56,485 bases of DNA from Bacteroidota bacterium (lineage in GTDB: Bacteria; Bacteroidota; Rhodothermia; Rhodothermales; JABDKH01): assembly GCA_020437385.1 (NCBI GenBank), contig JAGQWL010000109.1, positions 1 through 56,485 of the forward strand. Direction: 5' to 3'. A program made the translations under genes and the position numbers. The first letter of the stretch is position 1. Each line of letters opens with the position of its first letter. The notes under the pieces were generated by a model. It saw only the letters and a list, made by a program, of their open reading frames with translations. It ran no database searches and was not told the DNA's origin. Positions 32,231 through 41,132 of the stretch are shown piece after piece.

Positions 32231-34984
32231 CTATCGAACCAGAATCATCGTCCGTACTTCTGATGCTTCCCCATTTCGCACCTTGTAGAAGTACAGTCCG
32301 CTGGCGACGGCGCGTCCGGCATCGTCGCGTGCATCCCAGGTGACCGAGTGCAGACCCGTCGAGGTGGCGCCCTTCGCGAGCGTTCGCACGCGCCGGCCCG
32401 TCAGGTCGAAAATCTCGATCGTTGTTTCGAACGTGGCTCGCTCCTCCGGTACCGTGTACTCGATTGTTGTTTTGTCACTGAACGGATTTGGATAGTTCGA
32501 GTGCAAAACGAGTCCGGACCCCGTCGGTAGGTCGGCAGTTTCGGTACCAACAAGCTGTCCGGAAAGGATTTTCACCTTTGTGACGGTAAAGACACCTTCG
32601 TCTACCTGGCTCCCGCGGATTTCGACGAACATGCCGTCCTGAAGACCGCCGCCGTCGACGGTGACATTGTCATCGCTGATCACGAGCGCGTCCGCGGCGA
32701 GTTCGTACGTGGCACCGAGTACCGAGATCGTCCCGTCTCCGGCAACTGCGAGGTCACCCGAAGACACAACCACGTCGAGGAGCTGGACGGTTTTGGCCAG
32801 TCTCGTTCCGTTCGGCTGGCCCTCCGCATTCACAAGCACGGTCTGGCCCACGTTGAGGTTGGCCAACGACACCTCGTTGCGGTTGAGGTCATAGATCTTC
32901 GTGCTGCCGTCGACGAAGAAGTGGACGCCGATAACTTCGAGTGTTGATGTGCCAACGCTTTCGATCGGTCCGAGGGCCTTGATCGTTTTTACGTCGTTCC
33001 GCAACTCCTGAACATGAAGTGCAACGAGCGTTCCGCCGGCAAGCAACTCCCCGCGCAGCGCGACCGGTCTTCCGATCTCAAGATCCGTGAATGCGATCTT
33101 TGTCCCGTCAACGTCGCGGGAAACGGTGTTCGGGAGAACGTGGAAGGACTGACCCAGGATTACGAGGGACGAATCCTCGATGGCCTCGAGCACACCCGCA
33201 ACGCCGACCTCGTCTTCAAGTCGCGGCAGCAGTCGAATGCGTGTCGCAACGACTCCGTCGCTCGTCTTGACAACGTGCATGGCCGCGAGCGCACCAACCT
33301 CGAGGGCGTCGATCCCGATAGGGTCGCCGGCCTCGTTCAGAATCCTGGTCTCCGGCGTGATTGCTGCGCGAACAGAAGCAATCACAATCGATGTTTCGGA
33401 TACTTCGCGAATCCGACCAACAACACGCGTTTCGCGGGGCGGAAGAACCTGGATGCGTTCAGCCACAAGAACAGGCTCGAGAGCCGGCGTGTCGGCGAGC
33501 GCGAATACCACAGCCCGCACCTGGACCCTCATTCCCACTTCAAGCTGCGAGAACTTGATCACGTCTCCGTTGACGCCAATGATTTCCGTCCGGTCCGAGA
33601 CATCGATCAAGTGGTTGTTCACGACGATGTCCAACTCGCCGATGCGTTCGATGAATCCAGTGATTGTGCGGTATTCGACGGACGGCCGCAGCACAACGAT
33701 TCGCAACGCAACGAGTTGATTGCTCGTGTTGGTGGCGGTCCCCTCGACGACGACCCGGAATCCGACGCGGAGGTCACTGAAGGTCAGCTCGGCTCCGGCC
33801 AGGGTGACGATCTTTGTGTCCTCGACTACGCGGAACGGAATGCCCTCGACAACAACCGTTCGTTCGATAATCTCTTCGATCGAACCTTCGACCACGATAC
33901 GGCTGTCTTCGACCACCTTGATCCGCTTGGCCATGAATTCGTACTGATCCGTCTCCGGCACGAACGCCACAACGTGGATCAGCATGCCGACACGCAGGTC
34001 CGCAAACCGAATCGGCTCGCCGTTCTTGCCGATAATTTCCGTGCTGTCGTTCACGCCGATGTGCCGGCCGAGAAGGACGAACGAACCCTCACGCAGCTCC
34101 TGAATCGCTCCGGAGAATTCGTACTCGTCCGGATGCGAGGACTCGCGCTGGATCACCGCGGCGAGGATGCTGTTGTCGTCCAGCAGCGTGCCCTTGACAC
34201 TGATCAGGTCACCCACGGCAAGCTGGGAGAACCGGATGAGCTGACCGTATTCGTCGCGCACCACCGTTGCGGAATCCGCGATGACGGTCCGTTCAAGAAG
34301 TACCAGTTGCGTCTCGCGGATCTCCTGAATCTTTCCGCGAAGTGCAATGTCCGTGTTCGGTGACCGACGCTGAATACGGCGTGCGATCAGTTCGCCGCTG
34401 AATGAGACGGAAATGTTGACCACGACGCGGTCTCCAATCTTCAGCTCGCTGAAGTCGAGGAGGTTGCCGTTCTGGTCGACAATCTCGGTATCGTTGTTCA
34501 CGAAGATCCTGCGTTCGGAGACGACAAGAGAAGCGTCGCCGAGTTCCGTTATCAGGCCCTCGGCACGCAATTCGACGGGATCCGTGGCGGGACCGATCCG
34601 GAACGTCGCGTCTCCCTCGAAGCCGGCTCCCTTGCTGTCTGCAATGACCGCGCGGATGTACCACATGCCGTTGCCGAGCGAGTCAATGGCTGCCGTATAC
34701 GTTCCGTCGAGATTGTTCTTGAACGACATCGACCACGTCGACGCCGCATCTGATGCGATGTTTGCGCTGGAGATGCGGAGTTCGTTCACATCGACATCTG
34801 CAGGATCGATTTCGGGTGCCGTTACGCGAACGTAAACGACGTCGCCGGACTCGAACTCGCGGTTCGCCGTAGAGAAGTCCGCCGAGCGTGACAGCGTGAG
34901 CGACGCGTCCTGTCCGACTGCCGATGACAATGGAAGCGACAGAAACAACGCCGCCATGAAGAATGAGCTGTACCGGATACGCAT
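32231..34984 (-). CDS. Giant DUF5666 tandem-repeat surface protein with T9SS sorting domain
   Basis: A 917-residue exported protein. The signal peptide ends in AVGQ; an N-terminal Ig-like domain (about 25-130) is followed by about eight tandem DUF5666 units of roughly 75 residues and one degenerate ninth. Each unit has a G-x-I-x-E/R opening, a V-x-x-x-T-x-I core with a G-D/E turn, a F-S-x-L-x-V-G-x-x-V/I-x-V block and a VA-x-R-I end (for example FSELKIGDRVVVNI, FSQLAVGDLISVKG, FADLRVGMLIHVVA, FSQLEVGMRVQVRA). The C-terminus is a T9SS type A tail (NYPNPFSDKTTIEYTV, GLYFYKVRNGEASEVRT). Probably a rod-like surface protein. A sigma-54-type promoter lies 37 bases upstream of the ATG. Confidence 0.9.
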   Translation of the reverse strand: MRIRYSSFFMAALFLSLPLSSAVGQDASLTLSRSADFSTANREFESGDVVYVRVTAPEIDPADVDVNELRISSANIASDAASTWSMSFKNNLDGTYTAAIDSLGNGMWYIRAVIADSKGAGFEGDATFRIGPATDPVELRAEGLITELGDASLVVSERRIFVNNDTEIVDQNGNLLDFSELKIGDRVVVNISVSFSGELIARRIQRRSPNTDIALRGKIQEIRETQLVLLERTVIADSATVVRDEYGQLIRFSQLAVGDLISVKGTLLDDNSILAAVIQRESSHPDEYEFSGAIQELREGSFVLLGRHIGVNDSTEIIGKNGEPIRFADLRVGMLIHVVAFVPETDQYEFMAKRIKVVEDSRIVVEGSIEEIIERTVVVEGIPFRVVEDTKIVTLAGAELTFSDLRVGFRVVVEGTATNTSNQLVALRIVVLRPSVEYRTITGFIERIGELDIVVNNHLIDVSDRTEIIGVNGDVIKFSQLEVGMRVQVRAVVFALADTPALEPVLVAERIQVLPPRETRVVGRIREVSETSIVIASVRAAITPETRILNEAGDPIGIDALEVGALAAMHVVKTSDGVVATRIRLLPRLEDEVGVAGVLEAIEDSSLVILGQSFHVLPNTVSRDVDGTKIAFTDLEIGRPVALRGELLAGGTLVALHVQELRNDVKTIKALGPIESVGTSTLEVIGVHFFVDGSTKIYDLNRNEVSLANLNVGQTVLVNAEGQPNGTRLAKTVQLLDVVVSSGDLAVAGDGTISVLGATYELAADALVISDDNVTVDGGGLQDGMFVEIRGSQVDEGVFTVTKVKILSGQLVGTETADLPTGSGLVLHSNYPNPFSDKTTIEYTVPEERATFETTIEIFDLTGRRVRTLAKGATSTGLHSVTWDARDDAGRAVASGLYFYKVRNGEASEVRTMILVR

Positions 34985-35020
34985 GGGAGTGGGATTCTTG
35001 TTGTGGGCTCGGCCTAGCCT

Positions 35021-35036
35021 TGCAACGACGATGCCA
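35021..35036 (-). promoter_or_regulatory. Sigma-54 (-24/-12) promoter for the DUF5666 gene
   Basis: On the minus strand the bases read TGGCATC-GTCG-TTGCA against the consensus TGGCACG-N4-TTGCW, with exact GG-to-GC spacing and only two mismatches outside the invariant dinucleotides; the preceding base is C, as preferred. Transcription would start about 25 bases before the ATG at 34984. A sigma-54 activator gene lies three genes upstream in the same locus. Confidence 0.75.
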
Positions 35037-35099
35037 GTTATCAATGTGATAAACAAAGGCTTCTGGCAAGCAAAATTCGGCGATATCAGGAGCGTGCCT

Positions 35100-35157
35100 T
35101 GCGCACGGGGCTTTGGACACTGCGCATGAATCAACGCGAGTGCGCATGATTTGCGCA
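35100..35157. promoter_or_regulatory. Phased TGCGCA boxes, likely activator-binding sites
   Basis: Four TGCGCA palindromes begin at 35100, 35121, 35141 and 35152 (spacings 21, 20 and 11 bases, near whole helical turns). The outer pair of three forms an ACTGCGCA/TGCGCAGT inverted repeat. They lie about 65-120 bases upstream of the -24 element, the usual place for enhancer sites of sigma-54 activators. Confidence 0.6.
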
Positions 35158-35171
35158 GTCCAACGAGGTGC

Positions 35172-36017
35172 TCAGTGCTGCCTGTTCTCGCCGAAGCGCC
35201 AGGCGACGCCAACGCCGAGTTCCTGGCCCGGAACAACCGACAAACGCGACGGCGCAATGCGTGTGTCGCCTGGAGATGCCAGTGCGTCGACATATGCGGC
35301 CAACCATACGACTGCCATGGACGCAAGGAAGGTCTTCCGCATCTTCTGACGCGAGTTCCACGTGTCGAACCGCGCGGCCACCTGGTTCGGGTCCGTTTCG
35401 TCGAGGTACAGGTTGCGTGCGCGCCGCTCGGCGATGGCGCTCGCAACGGTTGCGCCGGATGTTCCTACCCATGCCGTGGATGCGACGAAGCCCTTTGTCC
35501 GTTCTCCCTTGTAGAACTGGCCCCAGCCCGGCAAGACCATCGAACGCAGCGCTGCGGCCGGTCGGTTGTCCACGATCGTTACGTAGCGAATGTCGGCATC
35601 CGAACGAACGACGGCCTCTGCCTGGAGCGTTCCGAAAAATGAAACGATCTTCGGGCTTACGGTACGAGGATCCGGCTTGATCGACGGGTCGAGTTGCAGC
35701 GCGCTAACGAACCGCGAACGTGCATTCTGGATATTGTTTTCAGAGTAGTCCACAATACCCAGCAACAGGTGCGCCCTGGCAAGGTCAGCAATCGTCAATG
35801 ATGACGGATTGCTGATGAGTGCCTCGAGTTCGGTCCGGGCACGCGTGTAGTCCAGCGCCTCCACGGCGCGCTCCGCCCGGTCAAGCGGGCGCACGATATC
35901 CTGTGCGCTTCCGGCGTTCACCGAAAGCATCGTACACAGCACGACGAAGAGGGCCGGGATCAGTGCCGTCGAAGCTGCGCGGCTCGATGGAACTGTTGTC
36001 ACCTTGACTTCCGGCAT
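35172..36017 (-). CDS. DUF5683-domain exported membrane protein
   Basis: A 281-residue protein with a signal peptide (ending SAGSAQ), a TPR-like helical region (about 40-115: ALDYTRARTELEALI, ARAHLLLGIVDYSENN) and a C-terminal DUF5683 domain (LRSMVLPGWGQFYKGERTKGF, with two membrane segments after it). DUF5683 proteins are common in Bacteroidota/Rhodothermota and of unknown function. It starts 13 bases after the kinase stop and is probably co-transcribed with it. Start ATG 36017 gives the signal peptide; longer frames overlap the kinase. Confidence 0.85.
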   Translation of the reverse strand: MPEVKVTTVPSSRAASTALIPALFVVLCTMLSVNAGSAQDIVRPLDRAERAVEALDYTRARTELEALISNPSSLTIADLARAHLLLGIVDYSENNIQNARSRFVSALQLDPSIKPDPRTVSPKIVSFFGTLQAEAVVRSDADIRYVTIVDNRPAAALRSMVLPGWGQFYKGERTKGFVASTAWVGTSGATVASAIAERRARNLYLDETDPNQVAARFDTWNSRQKMRKTFLASMAVVWLAAYVDALASPGDTRIAPSRLSVVPGQELGVGVAWRFGENRQH

Positions 36018-36030
36018 GTGAAGGGGTTGT

Positions 36031-37857
36031 TCATCGGTCCAACAGGTCGTACAAATTGAAGCTGAGATTATAGGTTGTATCGGCCTTGAAGTTAATGAGA
36101 TCATCCCAGGTGCCGAGTTCCGGGTGTCTGAGCGTGAGTTTGCGCATTCCCGGTCGTATGATGAGCGGCGCGTTGAGCGGTATCGTGTCGCGAACAACGT
36201 CATCAACAAGAACTTCGGCCCACGGCGTGACGGACAGGTTCACTCTCGCGACCGTCGACCACATCGACACGGTCACGTACGTCGTGTCCCCGGGCGCGAT
36301 GACAATCTGGCGGCTCAGATCAGGAAACATCGGATTTGAGAATAGCACGCGATGCGCGCCGGAGTCCAGCGTGATGGCTTCGCGAAGGGGTGTGGTTCCA
36401 GCCCCTGAGCCGTCGATCTCCACGACTGCCCACGGCGCCGCCGCAACTACTGCATAGCCGGTCGCGCGGCGGGCCGGCGATTCGCTTTCGGCGCTCTTGT
36501 CATTCGCTTCGCTGTCGATTAGACCAGCGACTTCGCCCCCGTCTTCGGGCGGCGCCGTCTGTTCGCCCTCATCGGACGTGATCGCTGCAGCCGGGATGCC
36601 TGGATCCTCAGAGATCTCATCATTTGCCGGCTCCAGTGGTTCGGGTGAACCGGATTCCGCCGTCCCATCGAATGATGCCGTTGTTCCGGCGGTCGATGCA
36701 GTTGTACCACCGGTGGATGCCGTTGCCTCGCGTTCCGGAGTGTCGACCGGGGATGCCCCATCCTCGACGGCTGCTGCCGAGTCGCTCGCTGCCGACGTTA
36801 TGGGTGAATCGGCCGATTGCTGCTTCCTCACGAGAAAGACCACGAGCGCCCACGTGATCAGAAGCGCCGCGATATGCCATCCGCGAATGCGGAAAAGAAC
36901 CGACTTGCGGCGGTCGTTCACGCTCGCCGAAATCGACGCCACGAGGTTCCCGGAGTCGCTCGTCGTGTCCTGGTCGATCATTCGTCGCGGAAGCGTCATC
37001 CTTTCTCCCGAGATCCATCGCGAAAGGGTATCCCGGTTGATCTTCGGGCGGTAGCCGTTGAGGATTGCGTCGAGCCGATTAAGCACATCGTCGCAGTTTG
37101 CCGGACGGAGTGCGGGGTCCGATGCGACGAGTTGCTGATGCAGCGAGGCGAGGTCCGCGTCCGCAGACGCCAGCAGATCGCCGAAGTGCATCGCCAACGA
37201 CTGTTGCCCCGGTCGAGCCTGTCGCGGTTTCTGTCCGGTCGCGGCCTCCAGCAGGGTGATTCCGACTGAAAAGAGGTCGGAGGTACGAGTAGCCGCGTTG
37301 CCGGCCAGCACCTCCGGGGCGATGTACCCCGGTGTACCGGCGGCGGTCACTGTCGGGTTTGCGGCGGAGTCGACAAGCCCCAGATCGACGAGCTTCACGC
37401 CGCCGTCGTCCCCGACGAGAATGTTTGATGATTTGAAGTCTCGATGGATCAGGCCCGCATCATGGAGTGCACACAGACCCACAACTGCCTCACGGATGAT
37501 CCATGCGCCAAGTATTGCGGGAACCGTGCGCTCGGCAATGAGCGCTTCGAGCGTCCTCCCTTCGACGAATTCGGTGATGATGTAGGGACCCGACTCCGAA
37601 TCGCCGTGTTCGAGAATGTGCACGACGTGATCGCTGTTGACAGCCGCAAGCGCATCCGCCTCAGCCTTGAACCGCTGCACCAGATCGACGTCATCCGCCC
37701 ACTCGCTCCGGAGAACCTTCACCACGACGGTTCGGTCCGACGCCTCGTCGTGACCTTTTAGCACACTGGTCGCCGCCCCCCGCGCGAGTTCCGCGAACGG
37801 GCGGACGGATCCTATTCGTCCGGGGATTCCCATTCCTTGAGGCGGTAGTGCAGCCAT
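36031..37857 (-). CDS. Membrane Ser/Thr protein kinase with two PEGA domains
   Basis: A 608-residue protein. The kinase domain (about 20-265) has the ATP-binding Lys in VVVKVL (K47), catalytic HRDFKSSN (H138-N144), DLG in place of DFG (158-160), and GTPGYIAPE (174-182). A single membrane span lies at about 327-343. A Ser/Thr/Glu-rich linker (about 345-465) leads to two PEGA domains ([35 protein letters not shown]). The kinase domain should be cytoplasmic and the PEGA domains outside the inner membrane. The 5' end overlaps the upstream activator gene by 46 bases; ATG 37833 (22-base overlap) is an alternative start. It probably modifies the neighbouring activator (inference). Confidence 0.92.
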   Translation of the reverse strand: MAALPPQGMGIPGRIGSVRPFAELARGAATSVLKGHDEASDRTVVVKVLRSEWADDVDLVQRFKAEADALAAVNSDHVVHILEHGDSESGPYIITEFVEGRTLEALIAERTVPAILGAWIIREAVVGLCALHDAGLIHRDFKSSNILVGDDGGVKLVDLGLVDSAANPTVTAAGTPGYIAPEVLAGNAATRTSDLFSVGITLLEAATGQKPRQARPGQQSLAMHFGDLLASADADLASLHQQLVASDPALRPANCDDVLNRLDAILNGYRPKINRDTLSRWISGERMTLPRRMIDQDTTSDSGNLVASISASVNDRRKSVLFRIRGWHIAALLITWALVVFLVRKQQSADSPITSAASDSAAAVEDGASPVDTPEREATASTGGTTASTAGTTASFDGTAESGSPEPLEPANDEISEDPGIPAAAITSDEGEQTAPPEDGGEVAGLIDSEANDKSAESESPARRATGYAVVAAAPWAVVEIDGSGAGTTPLREAITLDSGAHRVLFSNPMFPDLSRQIVIAPGDTTYVTVSMWSTVARVNLSVTPWAEVLVDDVVRDTIPLNAPLIIRPGMRKLTLRHPELGTWDDLINFKADTTYNLSFNLYDLLDR

Positions 37858-39296
37858 CGTCGCGAAACGCCCAGCGCCTCGGCCGTCGCCGTCACGTTTC
37901 CATCGTTGGCCTCCATTGTCTGGAGTACGAATCTGCGCTCCATTTCTTTGAGCGGGAGTCCAGGGGCGTAAGGCAGCGCGTCGATGTCCTTCGGGAGGCG
38001 CAGGTCTGCCGCATCGATCGTCTCGCCCTTTGCCAGCACGACAGCTCGTTCAATCGTGTTCTCCAGCTCACGGACATTGCCCGGCCAGGGATACGACTTC
38101 AGCGCTGTCTGCGCATCAATCGTGAAGCGCTTCACATAGTCTCTGGATCCCGTGGCGAACCGCTCGAGGAAGTGATCGGCCAGCAGGACGACGTCGCTGC
38201 GTCGTTGGCGCAGCGGTGGCAGTGTGATCTCGATCGTGTTGAGGCGATAGTACAGGTCCTCACGGAAATCACCTTCGGCAATCAATTCCTTGAGCGGCCG
38301 ATTCGTAGCGGACAAGACGCGGACATCTATCTTGCGAATGGTCTCTTCTCCGACGCGCTTGATTTCACCTTCCTGCAAAACGCGCAGCAGACTTGTCTGC
38401 ATCCGGGCACTCAATTCGCTGACCTCGTCGAGGAAGATGGTTCCGCCGTTGGCTGCTTCGAACAACCCTCGCTTGTCAGCGGTGGCGCCGGTAAACGAAC
38501 CCTTTTTGTGTCCGAACAACTCACTTTCGAGAAGGCTCTCAGGAATTGATCCGCAGAAGACCGCAATGAACGGCTTGTCGCGTCGTTCGCCGTTGTAGTG
38601 AAGTGCTCGGGCAACGAGCTCCTTGCCCGTTCCACTTTCGCCGGTGAGCATCACCGTTGCCGACGTGTCCAGCACTTGCGTCATGGTTTCGAAAACCTCT
38701 CGCATGGCTGCACTCTGACCGATGATGCCCTCAAAGCCATGCATGCGCTGAACTTCCGATCGCAGTCGCCTGTTCTCGTCACGCAGCGACTGGTAGAGTT
38801 CGGCGTTCTCCAGCGCAACGGCTGCCTGGTTCGCGACGGCCGAGAGAAACGGGAGGTGCACGGGCGTAAACCTCCCTCTTCGCGTCACGCTGTCGAGATA
38901 GATGGCGCCGATCTGCTTTTCCTTCCGCTTTAGTGGAACACACGCAATCGACTGGATCTTCTCGATGACGATGCTTTCGGATGATCCGTACCGACCGTCG
39001 TTCTCTGTTTCGAAAACGAGGATCGGTTCGCCCGAGTCGAGCACTTCCCGGACGACGCTGGTTGAGATCCGCATGATCTCTCCGAGATGGTCCGCCGCGA
39101 TGTTGAATTGGGCGCGCACCTCGAAGAGTTCGTCATCTTCCGGGCGATGCAGCAGAACAAACCCGCGTTCGGCGTCCAGTGTCTCGACCGCGACGCGCAG
39201 CACCCGCTCGAGGACCTCTCCCGGGTCCTGAAGCGAGTTGATCGTAAGCGCGATCTCGGAGAGTGCCGCGAAGGGGCTGTAGTCCGATGACTCCAT
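37812..39296 (-). CDS. GAF-domain sigma-54-dependent transcriptional activator
   Basis: A 494-residue enhancer-binding protein. An N-terminal GAF sensor domain (about 8-165) is followed by a helical linker and the AAA+ domain: Walker A GESGTGKE (219-226), the sigma-54 loop GSFTGA (266-271; usually GAFTGA), Walker B GGTIFLDE (284-291), and the [10 protein letters not shown] block. The C-terminal Fis-type HTH is [20 protein letters not shown]. It opens sigma-54 promoters with ATP. It starts four bases after the lipoprotein gene and overlaps the kinase gene, so the three are an operon. The promoter it controls may be the one at 35021-35036. Confidence 0.95.
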   Translation of the reverse strand: MESSDYSPFAALSEIALTINSLQDPGEVLERVLRVAVETLDAERGFVLLHRPEDDELFEVRAQFNIAADHLGEIMRISTSVVREVLDSGEPILVFETENDGRYGSSESIVIEKIQSIACVPLKRKEKQIGAIYLDSVTRRGRFTPVHLPFLSAVANQAAVALENAELYQSLRDENRRLRSEVQRMHGFEGIIGQSAAMREVFETMTQVLDTSATVMLTGESGTGKELVARALHYNGERRDKPFIAVFCGSIPESLLESELFGHKKGSFTGATADKRGLFEAANGGTIFLDEVSELSARMQTSLLRVLQEGEIKRVGEETIRKIDVRVLSATNRPLKELIAEGDFREDLYYRLNTIEITLPPLRQRRSDVVLLADHFLERFATGSRDYVKRFTIDAQTALKSYPWPGNVRELENTIERAVVLAKGETIDAADLRLPKDIDALPYAPGLPLKEMERRFVLQTMEANDGNVTATAEALGVSRRWLHYRLKEWESPDE

Positions 39297-39300
39297 TCAC

Positions 39301-40272
39301 TTATGGTACGATAAAACCGGCTTCTCTCGACCGGCTGCGGTTGCCAAACCCATCTACAACGGAGACGGTCCAGTAGTATTGACCCGTCGCAAGCGCTTCG
39401 GATAGCTGGACCGAATTCGACGACCCGTCGATCCCGTCGGTGAGCAGAACACGCGTTTCGACACCTGCGTCCACGCGGTACACTTCGATCAGGTAGGTGT
39501 GGCTGAATGGTACGTCCGCAACTACCCAGGTTAGCAGCGGCGTCCCGCCCGGTACTTCCTGCGATCCGGATGGGCTCGACGTTTCCGGTTCGTAGTCGAT
39601 GATACGCGAAATGAACCACGGCCCGTCCGTGACCGAAGACCCGAATTGGTCCGTGACGCTGAAATAAAACGGGTGACCAGATAGCTCGTGCACCGTCGAT
39701 CCAGGTATCTCCTCCTCCGAGAGCGTAATTGAGAAAGTGCCTGCGGGCGCGGAGGGCTGGAGGTCAACGGCAAAGGAAAGATGTGGGAGCGAAAGCGAAA
39801 CCCCACCGATGTCAACGATTCCGTCTGCGTCCGCAACGTCTACGGCGATGTCCAGCCGGTACAGGTCGTTGGCCGGCCACCATCGACTGATGTGACTGGT
39901 AACCATCGTTCCGGATGAGACGCTCGGAAGGTGGTTGAGCGTAAGGGAGGTTGTCGTCGAAGTTGCGAGCGTGACGACGACGTTGGCGGCCTCCGGCTCC
40001 AGGTCTTCGCGTGATGCCGCAAGCGTATAGCTCCCGGGCTCCACAGCATCGAAGATGAACTGCCCTGCCGCGTTGGTTGTCGCGGTTGCGCCTCCGGGTG
40101 AGAGCGAGACCACGACACCTTCAAGTGGACGAAATCCCCGGTCGGCCACGGTGCCATCGATCGCCCCGACGTTCTCAAATTCGGCAGACAGCGGATCGAG
40201 GGGATTCAGATGCTCTGCGTCGCTCCAGCAACCACAAAGGGCAAGCAGAGAGATAAGCGGTACCGTGCGCAT
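39301..40272 (-). CDS. Lipoprotein with carboxypeptidase-regulatory-like domain
   Basis: A 323-residue exported protein with a lipobox (LCGC) at its N-terminus. Residues about 35-110 form a carboxypeptidase regulatory-like beta-sandwich (GTVADRGFRPLEGVVVSLSPG, TNAAGQFIFDAVEPGSYTL). The rest is beta-rich, ending with an fn3-like segment (VELSEALATGQYYWTVSV-type strands). No enzyme motif. It is the first gene of the operon with the activator and kinase and may be the outer sensor or ligand-binding part (inference). Confidence 0.82.
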   Translation of the reverse strand: MRTVPLISLLALCGCWSDAEHLNPLDPLSAEFENVGAIDGTVADRGFRPLEGVVVSLSPGGATATTNAAGQFIFDAVEPGSYTLAASREDLEPEAANVVVTLATSTTTSLTLNHLPSVSSGTMVTSHISRWWPANDLYRLDIAVDVADADGIVDIGGVSLSLPHLSFAVDLQPSAPAGTFSITLSEEEIPGSTVHELSGHPFYFSVTDQFGSSVTDGPWFISRIIDYEPETSSPSGSQEVPGGTPLLTWVVADVPFSHTYLIEVYRVDAGVETRVLLTDGIDGSSNSVQLSEALATGQYYWTVSVVDGFGNRSRSREAGFIVP

Positions 40273-40301
40273 GGACTGAGGCAGTGGATTGCGGACAGGT
40301 T

Positions 40302-40318
40302 ATGCCTTGTTGAGGCAT
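40302..40318. promoter_or_regulatory. Inverted repeat upstream of the lipoprotein-activator-kinase operon
   Basis: ATGCCT-TGTTG-AGGCAT is a perfect 6-bp inverted repeat about 30 bases before the lipoprotein ATG at 40272. It is a candidate operator in the presumed promoter region. Confidence 0.35.
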
Positions 40319-40353
40319 GCTGTTCCTCAATTATCGTCCACAAACCTCCAACA

Positions 40354-40388
40354 CCGAAGCCCGCGGCCAAAGGCCACGGTGCCTTCGG
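40354..40388. terminator. GC-rich hairpin after the M23 gene
   Basis: CCGAAG...CGCGGCC-AAA-GGCC(A)CGG...CTTCGG folds into a long, slightly bulged stem 32 bases beyond the stop of the minus-strand M23 gene. No T-tract is seen, so it may be a terminator or a mRNA-stabilising structure. Confidence 0.45.
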
Positions 40389-40419
40389 GGTCACGCACAG
40401 ACCCTATGTGCTGCTGTGA

Positions 40420-41079
40420 TCACCACGGTTTTGCTTCATAGCGGGTTCCTTCGTCAAGAATCCGGTCGGCAGGGCTCGCGTTCCCGAAGGTGACCGGCAC
40501 TGGCTTGTACGGCCAGGAAGGGTTATCGCGCACAAGAATGAAATGCAGGTGGGGATACCCCGCGAGCCCGGTCGCTCCGCTGTATCCGATGCTGTCACCC
40601 TTCTCGACCATGTCACCGTTCTTCACGACCGCGCCGTTGTGGGTAAGGTGCATATACTCGGCATACGTCCCGTCTCCATGGTCGACGACCACGAGATTGT
40701 TGACCGATGAATTGAAGTCCACGCCGCTCTCCACGACCATGAACACGCGTCCGGCTCGGGAAGCTGTTATAAGCGTACCGATCGGCATATCAAAATCGTA
40801 GGCATAGCGATCCGGGTACTCGGCGGCGTGGTACGAGGTCGAGCAGTTGCCGAGGTTCATCTTATACCTCTTTCCAACGGGATACGGCAAAACGTAGGGT
40901 GTTTCTTCGATCGACAGGTAGTCCTGTCCGTCGCAACCGCGGCGCTCCCACGGAGGATCATAGCCCGTGTCGTTCTTCTTCTTGTCTGAGTCGATGAAGG
41001 AACAGCCGATAAGTGCGGCAACAAACAAGATGACCGACCCGGATCGGGACGCGAGTCGGAAAAAATTCGAATGGGACAT
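40420..41079 (-). CDS. M23-family (LytM-type) metallopeptidase lipoprotein
   Basis: A 219-residue lipoprotein: the signal ends in ALIGC. The peptidase core has RYAYDFDMPIGTLITA (metal Asp region), NNLVVVDHGDGTYAEYMHL, and the YPHLHF block with the HxH motif. GDSIGYSGATGLAGYPH matches the usual M23 turn. Such enzymes cleave peptidoglycan cross-links or act as activators of amidases. Two extra Cys (RRGCDGQ, LGNCSTS) could form a disulfide. It is separate from its neighbours by intergenic gaps. Confidence 0.9.
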   Translation of the reverse strand: MSHSNFFRLASRSGSVILFVAALIGCSFIDSDKKKNDTGYDPPWERRGCDGQDYLSIEETPYVLPYPVGKRYKMNLGNCSTSYHAAEYPDRYAYDFDMPIGTLITASRAGRVFMVVESGVDFNSSVNNLVVVDHGDGTYAEYMHLTHNGAVVKNGDMVEKGDSIGYSGATGLAGYPHLHFILVRDNPSWPYKPVPVTFGNASPADRILDEGTRYEAKPW

Positions 41080-41132
41080 CGGCCTCGAGGATTAATGCAC
41101 AAATCCGCAAACTTGCGGGAATCGTGGAAATA

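Noticed and set aside
33014-34363. Long plus-strand open frame opposite the DUF5666 gene
   Set aside because: It is rich in Arg, Asp and Asn with no known fold and exists because of codon bias in the repetitive gene on the other strand.
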